Assembly: GCA_031267205.1 (NCBI GenBank)
Contig: JAIRZN010000117.1
Span: forward strand, 1-8,217
Reading direction: 5' to 3'
Source: Tannerellaceae bacterium
Lineage (GTDB): Bacteria > Bacteroidota > Bacteroidia > Bacteroidales > Tannerellaceae
DNA: 8,217 bases
Part shown: one piece after another, positions 6,284 to 8,217 of the stretch
Layout of the letters: each line of letters starts with the position of its first letter
Position numbering within the stretch: position 1 is the first letter of the stretch
Program-made: the position numbers and the translations under genes
The notes under the pieces: generated by a model
The model's input: only the letters and a program-made list of their open reading frames with translations
Databases searched by the model: none
Told to the model about the DNA's origin: nothing

Positions 6284-7831
6284 ATGACTGAATTAAACAA
6301 AAACATCCAGGAACTGAGAGAGAAAAAGGCCGTCGTCGAAATGGGAGGCGGAGAAGCGGCCATAGAAAAACAAGTGGCAATGGGCAAACTTACCGCCCGC
6401 GAACGGATACTGGCCCTATTGGATACCAATTCTTTTCATGAATACGATATGTTTGTCAAACACGATGGACGCGACTTCGGAATGGACAAAAAAGACTACC
6501 CGGGAGACGGCGTTGTGACCGGAACAGGCACAATCTTCGGCGCCCCGGTCTGCATTTATGCACAGGACTTCACCGTCGCCGGAGGTTCGCTCGGACTGCA
6601 GCATGCCCGCAAGATCACGAAGATAATGGATCACGCCCTGAAGATGAAATGCCCCATTATCGGCATAAACGATTCCGGAGGCGCACGCATACAGGAAGGC
6701 GTACAGGCCTTAGCCGGATACGGGGAAATATTTTATCGCAACACGATAGCTTCAGGCGTCATTCCGCAAATATCGCTCATACTCGGACCTTGCGCAGGTG
6801 GCGCGGTCTATTCGCCGGCATTGACGGACTTCGTCTTCGTGGTCGAAAACATATCTAAGATGTTCATAACCGGCCCCAACGTAATCAAGACCGTGCTCGG
6901 CGAAGATATATCTATGGAAGATCTCGGTGGCGCGCGCGTACACGCTGAAGTGACTGGCAACGCCCATTTCTACGCCCGGAGCGAGCTGGAATGTTTCGAG
7001 CAAATCAAGCGCTTAGTCTCTTTTATCCCATGGAACAACACCGAACGAGCTAAACCGGCAACTCCCGAAGAGCCGGAAGCGCAGCTTAATATCGAGAAGA
7101 TAATCCCCTCCGATCCCCGCCAACCATACGACGTTAGGGACGTAATACGGGGCCTCGTCGACCGCTCTGATTTCCTCGAAGTGCAGGAACTATGGGCGGC
7201 TAACATTGTGATCGGTTTCGGACGTATGCATGGGCAGACTGTCGGATTCGTAGCCAATCAACCTATGATACTCGCCGGCGTCCTCGACTGCGATAGTTCC
7301 GACAAGGCTGCTCGCTTTATCCGCTTCTGCGACGCCTTCAACATCCCTATCATCACACTCGAAGACATGCCGGGCTACCTACCGGGCGTCGATCAAGAGC
7401 ATGCAGGCGTCATCCGTCACGGGGCCAAAGTACTGTACGCATACTCCGAAGCTACGGTTCCAAAGATAACCGTCATCCTCCGTAAGGCTTACGGCGGCGG
7501 GTATATAGCGATGAATTCGCGCCATCTCGGAGCCGATTTCATGTTTGCATGGCCCAGCGCAGAGATAGCCGTCATGGGGCCTGAAGGCGCCGCCAATATC
7601 ATCTTCCGCAAGGAAATAATTGAAGCCGAAGACGAAAACGCCATGAGGCAGGAGAAGGTAAAGGAATATATTGAAAAATTCGCCAACCCCTTCGTCGCAG
7701 CCGCCAAGGGCTTTATCGACTCTGTCATCGAGCCAAAGGAAACACGCTCGCTACTGCTCCACGCACTCGAATTGTCTACGCTGAAAGAAGAATTCCGCCC
7801 TGCAAAAAAGCACGGGCTACCGCCTTTTTAA
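6284..7831 (+). CDS. mmdA: Methylmalonyl-CoA decarboxylase alpha / propionyl-CoA carboxylase beta type carboxyltransferase
   Basis: This 515-residue protein is full length for the acyl-CoA carboxyltransferase family and has two crotonase-like halves. The N-terminal half carries GKLTARERI (34-42), NDSGGARIQEG (129-139) and GPCAGGAVYSPA (168-179). The C-terminal half carries MPGYLPGVDQE (362-372), RKAYGGGY (400-407), FAWPSAEIAVMGPEGAANI (421-439) and a normal KKHGLPPF ending. The Gly-rich loops form the oxyanion holes that bind the CoA ester and the biotin carboxyl group. It moves a carboxyl group between methylmalonyl-CoA or propionyl-CoA and a biotin carrier, working in the succinate-propionate fermentation pathway. 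A biotin carrier gene follows 19 bases later. No biotin carboxylase or sodium-pump beta subunit is in view, so decarboxylase (MmdA) and carboxylase (PccB) roles cannot be separated. It starts 21 bases after def with no internal promoter seen, so it may be read from the ruvX promoter. Confidence 0.9.
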   Translation: MTELNKNIQELREKKAVVEMGGGEAAIEKQVAMGKLTARERILALLDTNSFHEYDMFVKHDGRDFGMDKKDYPGDGVVTGTGTIFGAPVCIYAQDFTVAGGSLGLQHARKITKIMDHALKMKCPIIGINDSGGARIQEGVQALAGYGEIFYRNTIASGVIPQISLILGPCAGGAVYSPALTDFVFVVENISKMFITGPNVIKTVLGEDISMEDLGGARVHAEVTGNAHFYARSELECFEQIKRLVSFIPWNNTERAKPATPEEPEAQLNIEKIIPSDPRQPYDVRDVIRGLVDRSDFLEVQELWAANIVIGFGRMHGQTVGFVANQPMILAGVLDCDSSDKAARFIRFCDAFNIPIITLEDMPGYLPGVDQEHAGVIRHGAKVLYAYSEATVPKITVILRKAYGGGYIAMNSRHLGADFMFAWPSAEIAVMGPEGAANIIFRKEIIEAEDENAMRQEKVKEYIEKFANPFVAAAKGFIDSVIEPKETRSLLLHALELSTLKEEFRPAKKHGLPPF

Positions 7832-7850
7832 TCATCACCCGTACAAGAAC

Positions 7851-8186
7851 ATGAAGAATTTGGAAACACAAGATAAGCAATATGTAGACTTTATCGTAAC
7901 AGCCCGCAAATACAAGACGCTCCTGACCAACAAATACATCAACCGCCCGGTGTGGAGCAGGCGTATTCCGGGCGAGGTCAGGTCAACCCTACCCGGAACA
8001 ATCGCCGGCATCGCCGTCGGGCAGGGACAAGAAGTCGAAGAAGGCGAATTACTCATAACACTCGAAGCCATGAAGATGCAGAACCGCATCATAGTGCCCG
8101 TAACCGGAACAGTAAGTGAGATATACGTCAAAGAAGGCGACAAAATCAGCAAAAACCACCTAATGCTGAAAATCACCCCCAAATAA
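7851..8186 (+). CDS. Biotin carboxyl carrier protein (biotin/lipoyl attachment domain)
   Basis: This 111-residue protein has a C-terminal biotinyl domain (about 43-110) with the biotinylation motif EAMKM at 72-76; Lys75 would carry biotin. LPGTI (47-51) and PVTGTVSEIYVKEGDKI (83-99) are the usual flanking strands. The first 40 residues (VTARKYKTLLTNKYINRPVW and around) form a conserved-looking N-terminal extension known to me from Bacteroidetes carriers paired with this carboxyltransferase; there is no membrane segment and no Pro/Ala-rich linker. It most likely carries the carboxyl group for the product of the gene just upstream, as the carrier (gamma or C) subunit of a methylmalonyl-CoA decarboxylase or propionyl-CoA carboxylase. 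AGAAC precedes the ATG, but there is no true Shine-Dalgarno sequence. The remaining 31 bases of the window hold no recognisable feature. Confidence 0.9.
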   Translation: MKNLETQDKQYVDFIVTARKYKTLLTNKYINRPVWSRRIPGEVRSTLPGTIAGIAVGQGQEVEEGELLITLEAMKMQNRIIVPVTGTVSEIYVKEGDKISKNHLMLKITPK

Positions 8187-8217
8187 CGTATCAGGAGTAA
8201 AAGTTGTGGGTTAAGGT

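Noticed and set aside
529..8186. Long opposite-strand and shifted reading frames inside the main genes
   Set aside because: They overlap genes with clear family motifs and have no motifs or start signals of their own.

Overview
The window looks like a chromosomal segment from a member of the Bacteroidales, most likely near the Porphyromonas, Tannerella or Parabacteroides lineages. The genus is an inference. Three promoters carry the Bacteroidetes -7 box TAnnTTTG, Shine-Dalgarno sequences are weak or missing at most starts, ruvX sits directly upstream of def, and a methylmalonyl-CoA decarboxylase-type carboxyltransferase is followed by a small biotin carrier.

Layout. Bases 1-61 (minus strand) hold the first 20 codons of a CrcB fluoride channel, with a clear ribosome binding site and promoter behind them. 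The gap to the next gene (62-528) contains a compact array of six 41-bp tandem repeats (120-348), each centred on a perfect 12-bp palindrome. The last 180 bases of the gap show nothing recognisable except a promoter directly in front of the next gene. From 529 to 4898 three overlapping plus-strand genes form one operon: two related but diverged SGNH/GDSL-type proteins anchored in or exported across the inner membrane, and an AlgI/DltB-type MBOAT acyltransferase. Together they look like an O-acylation machine for an extracytoplasmic glycan. The MBOAT would bring acyl groups across the membrane and the SGNH proteins would transfer or remove them. The glycan is not identified by the sequence.

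The gap at 4899-5278 is not empty. About 80 bases after the MBOAT stop lies a short, degenerate sequence matching domain V, and possibly domain VI, of a group II intron, with no reverse transcriptase beside it. It is followed by an AT-rich stretch, a hairpin with a T-run that looks like a terminator, and a second Bacteroidetes promoter. From 5279 to 8186 four closely spaced plus-strand genes follow: ruvX, def, an mmdA-like carboxyltransferase and a biotin carrier protein. The first two are housekeeping genes (rRNA processing/Holliday junction nuclease family and peptide deformylase). The last two belong to the propionate/methylmalonyl-CoA pathway that Bacteroidales use during succinate-propionate fermentation. 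No terminator or promoter was found between them.

The points most worth a second look are the 41-bp palindromic array between divergent promoters, the intron relic, two promoters whose -7 box lies only 5-6 bases before the start codon (predicting leaderless messages), and the double-SGNH plus MBOAT operon. I did not find a wholly new system; most genes belong to known families.
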